Positions 45,245 to 51,282 of a stretch of 64,000 nt of DNA are shown here, piece after piece; position 1 is the first letter of the stretch; every line of letters starts with the position of its first letter. The translations under genes and the position numbers were made by a program. The notes below the pieces were generated by a model. The model was not told the DNA's origin. It worked only from the letters and a program-made list of their open reading frames with translations, and searched no databases. This stretch comes from SIG701 sp045539595 (lineage in GTDB: Bacteria > Bacillota > Clostridia > Oscillospirales > CAG-272), in the NCBI GenBank assembly GCA_045539595.1, contig JAZQFQ010000092.1:1-64000 (forward strand). The letters are read 5' to 3'.

Positions 45245-45982
45245 ATGAAAGAGCAAACTGGATTTAAAGGCGTCTTTTGCGTTGTTTGCAGCGCAATCAG
45301 CCTTGTTGTAGCTGTGATCGGCGTTATCCGATTTGCAAGAGGGGAAACAGAAGGAATAGTGATCTGCGCGGCAATATCCCTTGCAAACAGCTTGATTCAA
45401 TGCATATGTGGAGCACAAAACAATTTGGTTACAGAGATTGTCACAATCATGGTTGGGGCGGTTGTATCGGCCTTTTGGGACATTGGCTTTCTAAATTGTG
45501 TTGCTCTGCTCTTGTGCGTCTGCGAAATCATAATGACAGTGCTCGGGTATGCTCTCATGGTCTTTGCGGTGCTTGGTGTTTTGGGAGGTTCTGCCGCATT
45601 AAAATTGCGCACGCTTCCAAAGAAAGCTGTAATTATAGTCGTTCTTTTGTTGTTGCTCGCGTCCGTTTGCCTTAATGTCCACCAGAAAGTGCAGCAGACC
45701 GAGCAAGCCTTGGCTTATGAATCTGAGCTTGATGAACTAAAAGCGCAGGTGGACAAGTTGGAGGAAATCAACCAGACGCAAACCCAGACAATCAACGATT
45801 TGCAACAGACCATTGATTCGAACAACACGGAGTATTACAGTCAAATCGTCTATATCACACTTACTAGCAGTTGCTATCATCGCTCCGAGTGCTCTTTCTT
45901 GGATAGCAAAATAGAATGTGAACTTCGGGTAGCGATTGACCGTGGCTTCCACCCGTGCCCTTCCTGTAAACCACCGGAATGA
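45245..45982 (+). CDS. Membrane protein with coiled coil and Cys-rich end, lysogeny cargo
   Basis: 245 residues from MKEQTGFKGVFCVVCSAISL. Three to four membrane segments (about 9-27, 33-52, 62-83, 88-145) lead to a coiled coil (YESELDELKAQVDKLEEINQTQTQTINDLQQ) and a C-terminal motif VYITLTSSCYHRSECSFL...GFHPCPSCKPP that may bind a metal. It is alone on the plus strand within the lysogeny region, followed by a terminator, the usual place for genes expressed in the lysogen. Superinfection exclusion or host defence is possible but not shown. Confidence 0.65.
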   Translation: MKEQTGFKGVFCVVCSAISLVVAVIGVIRFARGETEGIVICAAISLANSLIQCICGAQNNLVTEIVTIMVGAVVSAFWDIGFLNCVALLLCVCEIIMTVLGYALMVFAVLGVLGGSAALKLRTLPKKAVIIVVLLLLLASVCLNVHQKVQQTEQALAYESELDELKAQVDKLEEINQTQTQTINDLQQTIDSNNTEYYSQIVYITLTSSCYHRSECSFLDSKIECELRVAIDRGFHPCPSCKPPE

Positions 45983-45989
45983 TTCTCTT

Positions 45990-46018
45990 ACCTCCCCTGT
46001 TCCTGCAGGGGAGGTTTT
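45990..46018. terminator. Terminator between convergent genes
   Basis: ACCTCCCCTG (45990-45999) pairs with CAGGGGAGGT (46006-46015) around TTCCTG, followed by TTTT. It ends the cargo gene and abuts the Cro-like gene stop at 46017. Confidence 0.75.
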
Positions 46019-46214
46019 ACTTTTCGATGCCAAGCAGATAATCTGTGCTCACCCCAAAGAGCTTGGCTAGACTCACGATTTTGGAACTGGGGATGTCGGA
46101 TTTTCCGGCCATCCAATTTTTAAAAGTCTGGTCAGATACCTCAATGGCAGCAGCAACATCCTTCTTGGACATACCACGTCGGGCACGTTCAGCTTCGATA
46201 TTAGGGAAAACCAT
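46017..46214 (-). CDS. Cro/XRE-type regulator
   Basis: 65 residues, almost only the helix-turn-helix domain: MSKKDVAAAIEVSDQTFKNWMAGKSDIPSSKIVSLAKLFGVSTDYLLG. Three operators lie in the gap upstream (46231-46322), so it most likely binds them. A ribosome site AGGAGGTGT is present. Confidence 0.8.
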   Translation of the reverse strand: MVFPNIEAERARRGMSKKDVAAAIEVSDQTFKNWMAGKSDIPSSKIVSLAKLFGVSTDYLLGIEK

Positions 46215-46230
46215 TTCTACACCTCCTTGT

Positions 46231-46322
46231 TTACCCGTTGCGGGTAACTTGTGCCCTAACTATACACCCGTTACGGGTAAGTGTCAATAGAAATAACAAA
46301 AAAATTTACCCGAATTGAGTAA
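46231..46322. promoter_or_regulatory. Three operator sites for a Cro/CI-type regulator
   Basis: TTACCCGTTGCGGGTAA (46231-46247) is a perfect palindrome; ACACCCGTTACGGGTAA (46264-46280) and TTACCCGAATTGAGTAA (46306-46322) are variants. Centre spacings are 33 and 42 bp. They cover the gap between the Cro-like gene and the integrase, so they should control leftward transcription here. The gap 46215-46455 has no gene. Confidence 0.8.
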
Positions 46323-46352
46323 ATAGGGGTTAATTGAATTGGCGCACGACAA

Positions 46353-46372
46353 GGCGCAAAAGCAATTGCGCC
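46353..46372. terminator. Short hairpin after the integrase region
   Basis: GGCGCAA (46353-46359) and TTGCGCC (46366-46372) form a perfect 7-bp stem with loop AAGCAA. It is 84 bp downstream of the integrase stop. No strong T-tract follows, so it may be a weak terminator or part of the attachment region. Confidence 0.4.
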
Positions 46373-46404
46373 GCAACGAATACAGCGTTTTTTCGTTTTC
46401 TGAT

Positions 46405-46428
46405 ACGAACTAACCCCGAACTAACGCC
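46405..46428. repeat. 24-bp repeat flanking the integrase-repressor module, left copy
   Basis: ACGAACTAACCCCGAACTAACGCC contains two direct CGAACTAAC units. An inverted copy differing at 2 of 24 positions lies at 48389-48412. The pair brackets integrase, the SOS-type unit and repressor. Integrase arm sites are the best guess. Confidence 0.6.
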
Positions 46429-46455
46429 AAAAGTATTCCGCACTCCCCTGCGCCC

Positions 46456-47511
46456 TTACTTGACCTTCTCCATAGCTCGGTGCAGGGTGGCGTGGTCAGG
46501 GTGAATATAGGTCTGCGCTTCGATGGCATAACTGGAATGTCCGAAAATGCGCATCATTTCCTCCGGCCGCAAATCCGCCTTTGCCGCTCTGGTGATAGCC
46601 GTGTGCCGGCAGGCATGGGGGGTAAGTTCCCGCACACCTATCCGGCGCAAGGCCGGCTTATAGCAATTAGCTACAAATACCTGATAGTGCCAGGCCTTGC
46701 CCTTGCCATTGCAAATAAGGGTCGCCCCTCCTTTGCTTGCCCACTCTTCCACAATCTGTAGCGCGAATGGGTCCGCGATAGGAACCGACCTTGCTTTACC
46801 TGCAGCCGTTTTCGAGCCGCCAATCAGCACCCGGGCCTTGCGGTCAAAGTTAAACGGCGTGAGGGTCAGCAGCTCATTGATGCGGAAGCCGGTATAACAG
46901 AGCAAGTAAATCACGTCCGCATAGGGTACAACGCCGACGGCCTGCCGAATCTTCTCCACCTCAATTTCGGTGAATACCTCTTTCTCTTTCTGTTCCTTCT
47001 TGGGTATCACGATAAACTCCGCGTAGTTCTTTGGGATCACGTCGTTCTGCTCCGCATACTTGCACAGCGCCACAAGCAATAGTTTGATGTTGTTAAGGGA
47101 GCTTCTGCTCATATCCTTGTGCTCGTCAATAATCTGCTGATAGGCGGCCGTGCGCAGGTCACGAATACGCGCCCGGCGCATCTGGTCGGGTATCTTATTC
47201 CAGGCGGCTTTGTAGCTTTTAATCGAAGCCGCTCCGGCAACTTCGTAAAACCGCCCACTCCAATCCTCGTATGCGTCCATCAAGGTCATGCTGAACCGAT
47301 CGGACGGCATACGGAGCCATTCCCGCAGCGCTTCCCTGGCTTCTGCCGCCGTGGCATAGGTGCCGATGCGCTGCCGCTTGGACACAAGGCGCTGCTTCTT
47401 CCGGTCGAACTCGTAGGTAGTCGGCGTATAGGCCACCCATTGCTTGGTCTTCAGGTCCTTCCGGAACACCACAGACCCGCTGCCATTCTCGCGTTTAACG
47501 TGTCTTTTCAT
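46456..47511 (-). CDS. int: Tyrosine recombinase (integrase)
   Basis: 351 residues with an N-terminal arm-binding part (GSGSVVFRKDLKTKQWVAYTP), a SAM-like domain and the catalytic domain: Arg 210 (CYTGFRINELL), Lys 234 (GGSKTAAGK), His 299/Arg 302 (HACRHTA), His 325 (FGHSS) and nucleophile Tyr 335 (QTYIHPD). It would integrate the phage into the host. It is leftward, downstream of the repressor. Confidence 0.92.
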   Translation of the reverse strand: MKRHVKRENGSGSVVFRKDLKTKQWVAYTPTTYEFDRKKQRLVSKRQRIGTYATAAEAREALREWLRMPSDRFSMTLMDAYEDWSGRFYEVAGAASIKSYKAAWNKIPDQMRRARIRDLRTAAYQQIIDEHKDMSRSSLNNIKLLLVALCKYAEQNDVIPKNYAEFIVIPKKEQKEKEVFTEIEVEKIRQAVGVVPYADVIYLLCYTGFRINELLTLTPFNFDRKARVLIGGSKTAAGKARSVPIADPFALQIVEEWASKGGATLICNGKGKAWHYQVFVANCYKPALRRIGVRELTPHACRHTAITRAAKADLRPEEMMRIFGHSSYAIEAQTYIHPDHATLHRAMEKVK

Positions 47512-47603
47512 ATTTACTTTTCCTCCATTTTATGATATTCTGGAGGAGTAGTTGGTGTGGATCATTAACTACTCCTCTTTGTTGTGTGGTAGCACTTAGA
47601 GGC

Positions 47604-47644
47604 GTCCGCTCCGGTGTGTCGTAGCTCTGGAGCGGACATTTTTT
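47604..47644 (+). terminator. Terminator upstream of the SOS-type promoter
   Basis: GTCCGCTCC (47604-47612) pairs with GGAGCGGAC (47629-47637), followed by A and TTTTTT on the plus strand. No plus-strand gene precedes it, so it may insulate the next promoter, or be a remnant at the attachment site. The gap 47512-47698 has no gene. Confidence 0.6.
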
Positions 47645-47698
47645 ATCTTCGGACAGTCCAATAAATAGGACTATCCAGTTTTGAACCAATTTTCTATC

Positions 47699-47727
47699 TT
47701 TACAAATTAGAACATATGTTCTATAAT
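47699..47727 (+). promoter_or_regulatory. Promoter with LexA/SOS box
   Basis: TTTACA (47699-47704), a 17-bp spacer and TATAAT (47722-47727) form a near-consensus sigma-70 promoter. The spacer ends in the 12-bp palindrome GAACATATGTTC (47710-47721), which matches the core GAAC-N4-GTTC of the Firmicutes SOS box. LexA bound here would block the promoter until DNA damage. Confidence 0.8.
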
Positions 47728-47762
47728 CGAAGCACGCAGTTGAGATTTTGGAGGGATGAACG

Positions 47763-47957
47763 ATGACGAACAACGAGAGCTTTAACGAACTGCTGAACGG
47801 CTGCCGAAACCCTCGCCGGGTGTTCAATGCCTTACTTGCCCTTGCCGCCGAACCAAGCATCAAGCAGTCCGATGATATGACCGAGAAACGCCAGGTCATC
47901 GTCGGAGAGGTCTTGACCTTCTGCGATAAAGCCGAGCGCAGCAAGAAGGTTGGTTGA
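47763..47957 (+). CDS. Small SOS-controlled protein opposing the repressor gene
   Basis: 64 residues (MTNNESFNELLNGCRNPRRVFNALLALAAEPS...VGEVLTFCDKAERSKKVG) with TTTGGAGGG 7 nt upstream. The promoter with SOS box precedes it and a strong terminator follows 20 nt after its stop, so the whole is one transcription unit. It overlaps the 3' end of the convergent repressor gene by 126 bp. It could be an antirepressor or an antisense transcript with a short ORF. No homologue recognised. Confidence 0.55.
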   Translation: MTNNESFNELLNGCRNPRRVFNALLALAAEPSIKQSDDMTEKRQVIVGEVLTFCDKAERSKKVG

Positions 47958-48221
47958 TTCCTCCAAGCTGATATGATCCCCTGTCACAGGTTCTTCTGTG
48001 ACGGGGGCTTTTTTTATTTTCGGCTCAACTCCAAGAATGTAGTCGGTAGAGACATTAAAAAATTGGGCAATCGTAATGACGAAGGAATGCCCCGGCTCAC
48101 GCTCGCCGTTTTCATAATTGGTCAAGGTACGATAGGGAATGTTAAGCGTATCCGCAAGTTCTTTCCGGCTGTAGCCGTGCTTTGTCCTGATTTCAACTAA
48201 TCTTTCTGGCAGTCCCTTCAT
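47832..48221 (-). CDS. CI-like repressor without cleavage domain
   Basis: 129 residues from MKGLPERLVEIRTKHGYSRKELADTLNIPYRTLTNYENGEREPG at 48221 (GGAGGTG upstream). The helix-turn-helix is typical XRE. The C-terminal half (SLEESTNLLAALGFIAEGQDLSDDDLAFLGHIIGLLDAWF) is short and helical, with no LexA-type peptidase, so RecA-induced self-cleavage is unlikely. Induction must come from elsewhere, for instance the SOS-type unit overlapping its 3' end. Confidence 0.8.
   Translation of the reverse strand: MKGLPERLVEIRTKHGYSRKELADTLNIPYRTLTNYENGEREPGHSFVITIAQFFNVSTDYILGVEPKIKKAPVTEEPVTGDHISLEESTNLLAALGFIAEGQDLSDDDLAFLGHIIGLLDAWFGGKGK
47978..48015 (+). terminator. Intrinsic terminator inside the repressor gene
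   Basis: CCCCTGTCACAG (47978-47989) pairs with CTGTGACGGGGG (47996-48007), a 12-bp stem, followed by C and TTTTTTT. It is oriented for plus-strand transcription, 20 bp after the stop of the small SOS-type gene, and lies within the repressor coding sequence (encoding EEPVTGD). Confidence 0.85.
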
Positions 48222-48388
48222 TTGAAACACCTCCGTGAAACTCATTGTAATAGGTTGCCCGAATTGTGTCAACAACTTTTTAATTGGCGGGAATGAAAAT
48301 GCTAAAAAATAACCTGAAAGGCAGACTACTTGCGGATTTGACCAGCAAAACAGGCGGGGAAAGTTGCGGTAAGTTTTGAAAAGGCGTG

Positions 48389-48412
48389 GGCGTTAGTTCG
48401 CCGTTAGTTCGT
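48389..48412. repeat. 24-bp repeat flanking the integrase-repressor module, right copy
   Basis: GGCGTTAGTTCGCCGTTAGTTCGT is the inverted copy of 46405-46428 with 2 differences. It lies in the 48222-48452 gap upstream of the repressor, where no gene is seen. Confidence 0.6.
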
Positions 48413-48420
48413 GGCAAAAG

Positions 48421-48454
48421 AAGAAAAGCCGGGGCAAAAGCTCCGGCTTTTCTT
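48421..48454. terminator. Bidirectional terminator
   Basis: AAGAAAAGCCGG (48421-48432) pairs with CCGGCTTTTCTT (48443-48454); G/C and G/T pairs extend the stem to 14 bp with loop CAAAAG. T-rich arms on both strands. It ends the leftward gene whose stop is at 48453. Confidence 0.8.
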
Positions 48455-48929
48455 ATTCCCATTTCGATTTTTCGATGTCCTTCTCGGCGAGGATTCCGGG
48501 GTGGGCTTTGACATAAGCGGCGTAATCTTTAAGGGCCTGGCTTCGCAGGGTTCCGGGGTAGGTGGTGCGCTCCGTCTCTGTCTCGGCGCCGGTGTCTACA
48601 TTGCGCCGGCCCGCGATCAGGTGATAATACACCTTGTTCTGGCAGTACCGCTTTTCCCGGATCAGGCGGACGAAGGGGACGGTAGGCGCTGTGGTGATAT
48701 AGGCGTACCGTTCCGCCAGTGCGACACGGTACGCCGTGAGCTGGTCAATCAGCGTTTGCGCTGCGCTGATGTAATCGGCTGCGGTTTTGTCGTACATCAC
48801 CACACGTTCCAGGTTGTCCATTTTATCCGGATGCACGAGATAAATATTGATTCGGCGTTCCGTCTCGGTCCTGGGCGCATTGTATAGCGTAAACAGGGCT
48901 GCGAGGGAATCCTGCTGCTGTTGTGTCAT
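48453..48929 (-). CDS. Hypothetical protein
   Basis: 158 residues (MTQQQQDSLAALFTLYNAPRTETERRINIYLVHPDKMDNLERVVMYDKTAADYISAAQTLIDQLTAYRVA...). Mixed helical with a basic middle. It is a leftward gene between the repressor and the J-domain protein; no family recognised. Confidence 0.55.
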   Translation of the reverse strand: MTQQQQDSLAALFTLYNAPRTETERRINIYLVHPDKMDNLERVVMYDKTAADYISAAQTLIDQLTAYRVALAERYAYITTAPTVPFVRLIREKRYCQNKVYYHLIAGRRNVDTGAETETERTTYPGTLRSQALKDYAAYVKAHPGILAEKDIEKSKWE

Positions 48930-49000
48930 GGTATCACTCCCTATTTGGTTTTATGGGGTGGGGTCGCTTTAGCCGGTGCGGCCCCGCGAAGGTATCCGGG

Positions 49001-49090
49001 TTATTTTGTGAAACAGACAACGCTCCAAAAGTTCATGGCCTCGGTGTTGATCAGTTTATCGATGCTGGTTTTACGATTCCGCTTAAACAT
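49001..49090 (-). CDS. Micro-protein
   Basis: 29 residues (MFKRNRKTSIDKLINTEAMNFWSVVCFTK) with a strong GAGGAGG ribosome site 8 nt upstream, between two leftward genes. Translation is plausible; function unknown. Confidence 0.45.
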   Translation of the reverse strand: MFKRNRKTSIDKLINTEAMNFWSVVCFTK

Positions 49091-49102
49091 TGCAATTCCT
49101 CC

Positions 49103-49609
49103 TCATGCTCCGATGCGCTGATGGTTGGTGGTTTCGGTGCACCCTTCGAATACCTGGCTTCCGTATTTGGTGCGAATCTGCGCCATTGTGGTTTTGGACC
49201 GGTGCCAATGTCCAGCGTCCTCCGGGTGTCTCCAGTACCACATCTTTTTGCTGTTGCTCCAGCGGCAGCCGGCGGCCTTCAATTCGTCCTTATGCTCTCG
49301 GGTTTTGCCGGAGATCCAGAGCCAAGAGCCGCACAGCTCGACGATAAGACCGTCCATTTTTAACAGCGCGTCGATGATGTCGCGGAACTCCCGTGCTGTC
49401 TCGCTAGTCTGGTGCTTCTCGTCTGCGGCTGCGTTGTGCTGGGCCTTGAGTCGTTCAAACAGTCGGTCGTGTTCCTCATGAATCTCCTTCATAATGGCGG
49501 TGCACTCATCCTCCCGGCCAGGGTTGACATCGGGATGATACTGCATTGCGAGTTTACGGTACTGCTTCTTCAGCTCATCCAAGGACTGGGGATTGTTGAA
49601 GTATTTCAT
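49103..49609 (-). CDS. J-domain protein
   Basis: 168 residues. The N-terminus (SLDELKKQYRKLAMQYHPDVNPGREDECTAIMKEIHEEHDRL) is a J-domain with the HPD motif; the rest (ELCGSWLWISGKTREHKDELKAAGCRWSNSKKMWYWRHPED) is a domain common on Firmicutes mobile elements. It would recruit host DnaK; the reason for its presence in phages is unknown. Confidence 0.8.
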   Translation of the reverse strand: MKYFNNPQSLDELKKQYRKLAMQYHPDVNPGREDECTAIMKEIHEEHDRLFERLKAQHNAAADEKHQTSETAREFRDIIDALLKMDGLIVELCGSWLWISGKTREHKDELKAAGCRWSNSKKMWYWRHPEDAGHWHRSKTTMAQIRTKYGSQVFEGCTETTNHQRIGA

Positions 49610-49685
49610 AATAGATAGTCTCCTCTCGATTGTGGTAGCTCTTTAGTAGTGTGGGCGGCTTGCCCTCCTGGCAGCTTGAATTATA

Positions 49686-49770
49686 ATACCGTTTAACGGT
49701 ATATGCAAGCAGGGATAATGCACAAAAGTTTAACGGTATATTTGTGCAGCATGTATACTGTTAAACGGTG
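49686..49770. promoter_or_regulatory. Three operator repeats for the RHH regulator
   Basis: ATACCGTTTAACGGTAT (49686-49702) is a perfect palindrome. A half-match TTTAACGGTATA (49729-49740) and a degenerate palindrome ATACTGTTAAACGGT (49755-49769) follow. They lie upstream of the ribbon-helix-helix gene and near its -10 box (TATAAT about 49787), so autoregulation is likely. Confidence 0.75.
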
Positions 49771-49822
49771 TTTCGGCGTGATACAATATAATAGCAAAAT
49801 CAAATTGAGAGGGGGACACAGT

Positions 49823-50032
49823 ATGTCGCAGAGCGACGCCCAGAAGCGAGCAAAAAATAAATGGGACGGCGAGAACATGAAAGTGCTTGGTTGTAAAATC
49901 CGGCGTGATTTGGCCGAGGAGTTCCAGACGCTCGCCGCACGGAACGGAACCACGCCAAACGCACTAATGCGGGGGTGGATACTTGAGTATATAGACCAGT
50001 ACACACAAACAAAAAAGATGACGAATGAATAA
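49823..50032 (+). CDS. Ribbon-helix-helix (Arc-type) regulator
   Basis: 69 residues from MSQSDAQKRAKNKWDGENMKVLGCKIRRDLAEEFQTLAARNGTTPNALMRGWILEYI. The IRRDLAEEFQTLAARNGTTPNALMRGWI segment is an Arc-type ribbon-helix-helix. GAGAGGGGG precedes the start. It probably binds the repeats at 49686-49770 and could be a regulator of the early-late switch. Confidence 0.75.
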   Translation: MSQSDAQKRAKNKWDGENMKVLGCKIRRDLAEEFQTLAARNGTTPNALMRGWILEYIDQYTQTKKMTNE

Positions 50033-50070
50033 AACCCTTGGGGCGCAACAGCTCCAAGGGTTTTTCTTTT
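50031..50070 (+). terminator. Intrinsic terminator after the RHH gene
   Basis: AACCCTTGG (50033-50041) pairs with CCAAGGGTT (50054-50062), followed by TTTCTTTT. It ends the short regulator transcript. The 50071-50211 gap has no gene. Confidence 0.8.
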
Positions 50071-50211
50071 TATTTTTACACATGATTCCGGAAAAAGTTT
50101 GTAAGAAATGACGAATACTTTTTTCGAAAAAAATCCCACTACAAAAGCTGAAAGAGAAGCAGAGACTTCCGAAAACACCCAAAAGCAAGACCGAAAGGAG
50201 GCAAAACGAGC

Positions 50212-50646
50212 ATGCCGAAGTTCAAATTGACCGTTCGCGAGGTTACAAGCATGGTTGACATTTTTCTTGCTGAACATCAGGCAAGTATGGATGCCGCAAA
50301 GGCTTCAGGCAACACAGCACAGATCATCCCGGCCACCAGGGCGACGTTTTGCCGGTACTGGCAAGCCAACGGCGACGCGCTGCAACGCCAGATCTCGTCC
50401 GCTATGGTCAATCATTGGGCCAACGAAGAGCACGAGAGCTATAAAGACTATAAGTTGCAGGTCGCGCGCATAGACGATGCAGCGGCGGCCTATTTTGAGG
50501 CAATCGCCCTTATCAACCCCAAGCTGTCACAGATTGCCCAGTTTGGCAGCAAGCAGGAATGTTACGGCGGCTACAAGGATAAGCCTGACAACAATATAGC
50601 TATCAACATAGCCAACCGCGGGGCCCGTGTAAACTGGGGCAATTAA
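50212..50646 (+). CDS. Probable terminase small subunit
   Basis: 144 residues (MPKFKLTVREVTSMVDIFLAEHQASMDAAKASGNT...HWANEEHESYKDYKLQVARIDDAAAAYFEAIALINPKLSQI). Mostly helical. It is the first rightward late gene and lies before terL, so a small-terminase role is inferred from order. AAAGGAGG precedes it. Confidence 0.5.
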   Translation: MPKFKLTVREVTSMVDIFLAEHQASMDAAKASGNTAQIIPATRATFCRYWQANGDALQRQISSAMVNHWANEEHESYKDYKLQVARIDDAAAAYFEAIALINPKLSQIAQFGSKQECYGGYKDKPDNNIAINIANRGARVNWGN

Positions 50647-50947
50647 TGAACAGTTAACTATCCGTCCTTGGGCCGCAAGGGATGCAGCGATTATCCGAAG
50701 CAACCCCGAATCAACCGCCTCCCGCTGGCGGGCGCGTTGTGCGAGTGCAATATCTGCTCCACGGATATTTGCGCATAAAGCCAGGTATCAAGCAAGCAGC
50801 CAGACCCGGGGGGAGGGGGTGCCGGAAAAGAGGTAGCGCCCGGCGAGCAATGATACCTTATATCCACTCCATCGACTATGAAACCCCGCACCCCCGGAAA
50901 AAGGGGTACCACGCCAACTGAAAAGGACGGTCAAAAATTTTTAAAGC
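50647..50947. other. Gap before the tRNA, no supported gene
   Basis: A short plus-strand frame (50682-50921) has Pro/Arg-rich, shadow-like composition and no ribosome site. The stretch includes small GC-rich inverted repeats (CCGCTGGCGG, CCCCGGAAAAAGGGG). It may hold the packaging site, which often lies near terminase genes. Confidence 0.4.
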
Positions 50948-51022
50948 GCTCCCATAGTTCAAAGATAGAACACCTGTTTTGCAGCCGGGGTGTCGCGGGT
51001 TTGAATCCTGCTGGGAGCACCA
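50948..51022 (+). tRNA. tRNA (or tRNA-like gene), anticodon uncertain
   Basis: GCTCCCA (50948-50954) pairs with TGGGAGC (51012-51018), followed by ACCA, so the CCA end is encoded. The D stem is GTTC/GAAC, and the T arm is GCGGG-TTTGAAT-CCTGC. Total length is normal. The anticodon arm is irregular: the most probable loop TTTTGCA could give TGC or GCA, with an imperfect stem. It may be a functional phage tRNA with a weak stem or a decayed one. Confidence 0.6.
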
Positions 51023-51135
51023 AAGCACATTGCAGTGCACCTTCCTGTCCCTCCTTAATAAGCCTCGGAGCGTAAAAGAGGCTCAGCGCGTCTGCCCCAG
51101 TGCAATTCTGGTTGCTCTGTTTGGAAGGGAGACGT

Positions 51136-51282
51136 ATGAAAGAGGAATGGATTCGATGCCCCGACTGCGGCAAGAAACTGTGCAGGATAGAGGGCAAAAA
51201 ACTGTACATCTGGTGCAAGGGTGAAAAAAAGGAAGTGGAGATCGACATTGGCGAAAAAAGAGAAGAAAACGCCGGTCGGTGA
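51136..51282 (+). CDS. Com-like zinc-ribbon protein
   Basis: 48 residues from MKEEWIRCPDCGKKLCRIEGKKLYIWCKGEKKEVEID. The IRCPDCGKKLCRIEG...WCKGEKK pattern resembles the Com-type zinc finger that controls phage mom genes by RNA binding. Here it directly precedes and overlaps terL. GGAAGGG is the ribosome site. Confidence 0.65.
   Translation: MKEEWIRCPDCGKKLCRIEGKKLYIWCKGEKKEVEIDIGEKREENAGR

Noticed and set aside
50682..50921. A 79-codon plus-strand frame before the tRNA
   Set aside because: No ribosome site, in contrast with every other gene of this phage, and Pro/Arg/Gly-rich shadow-like composition.
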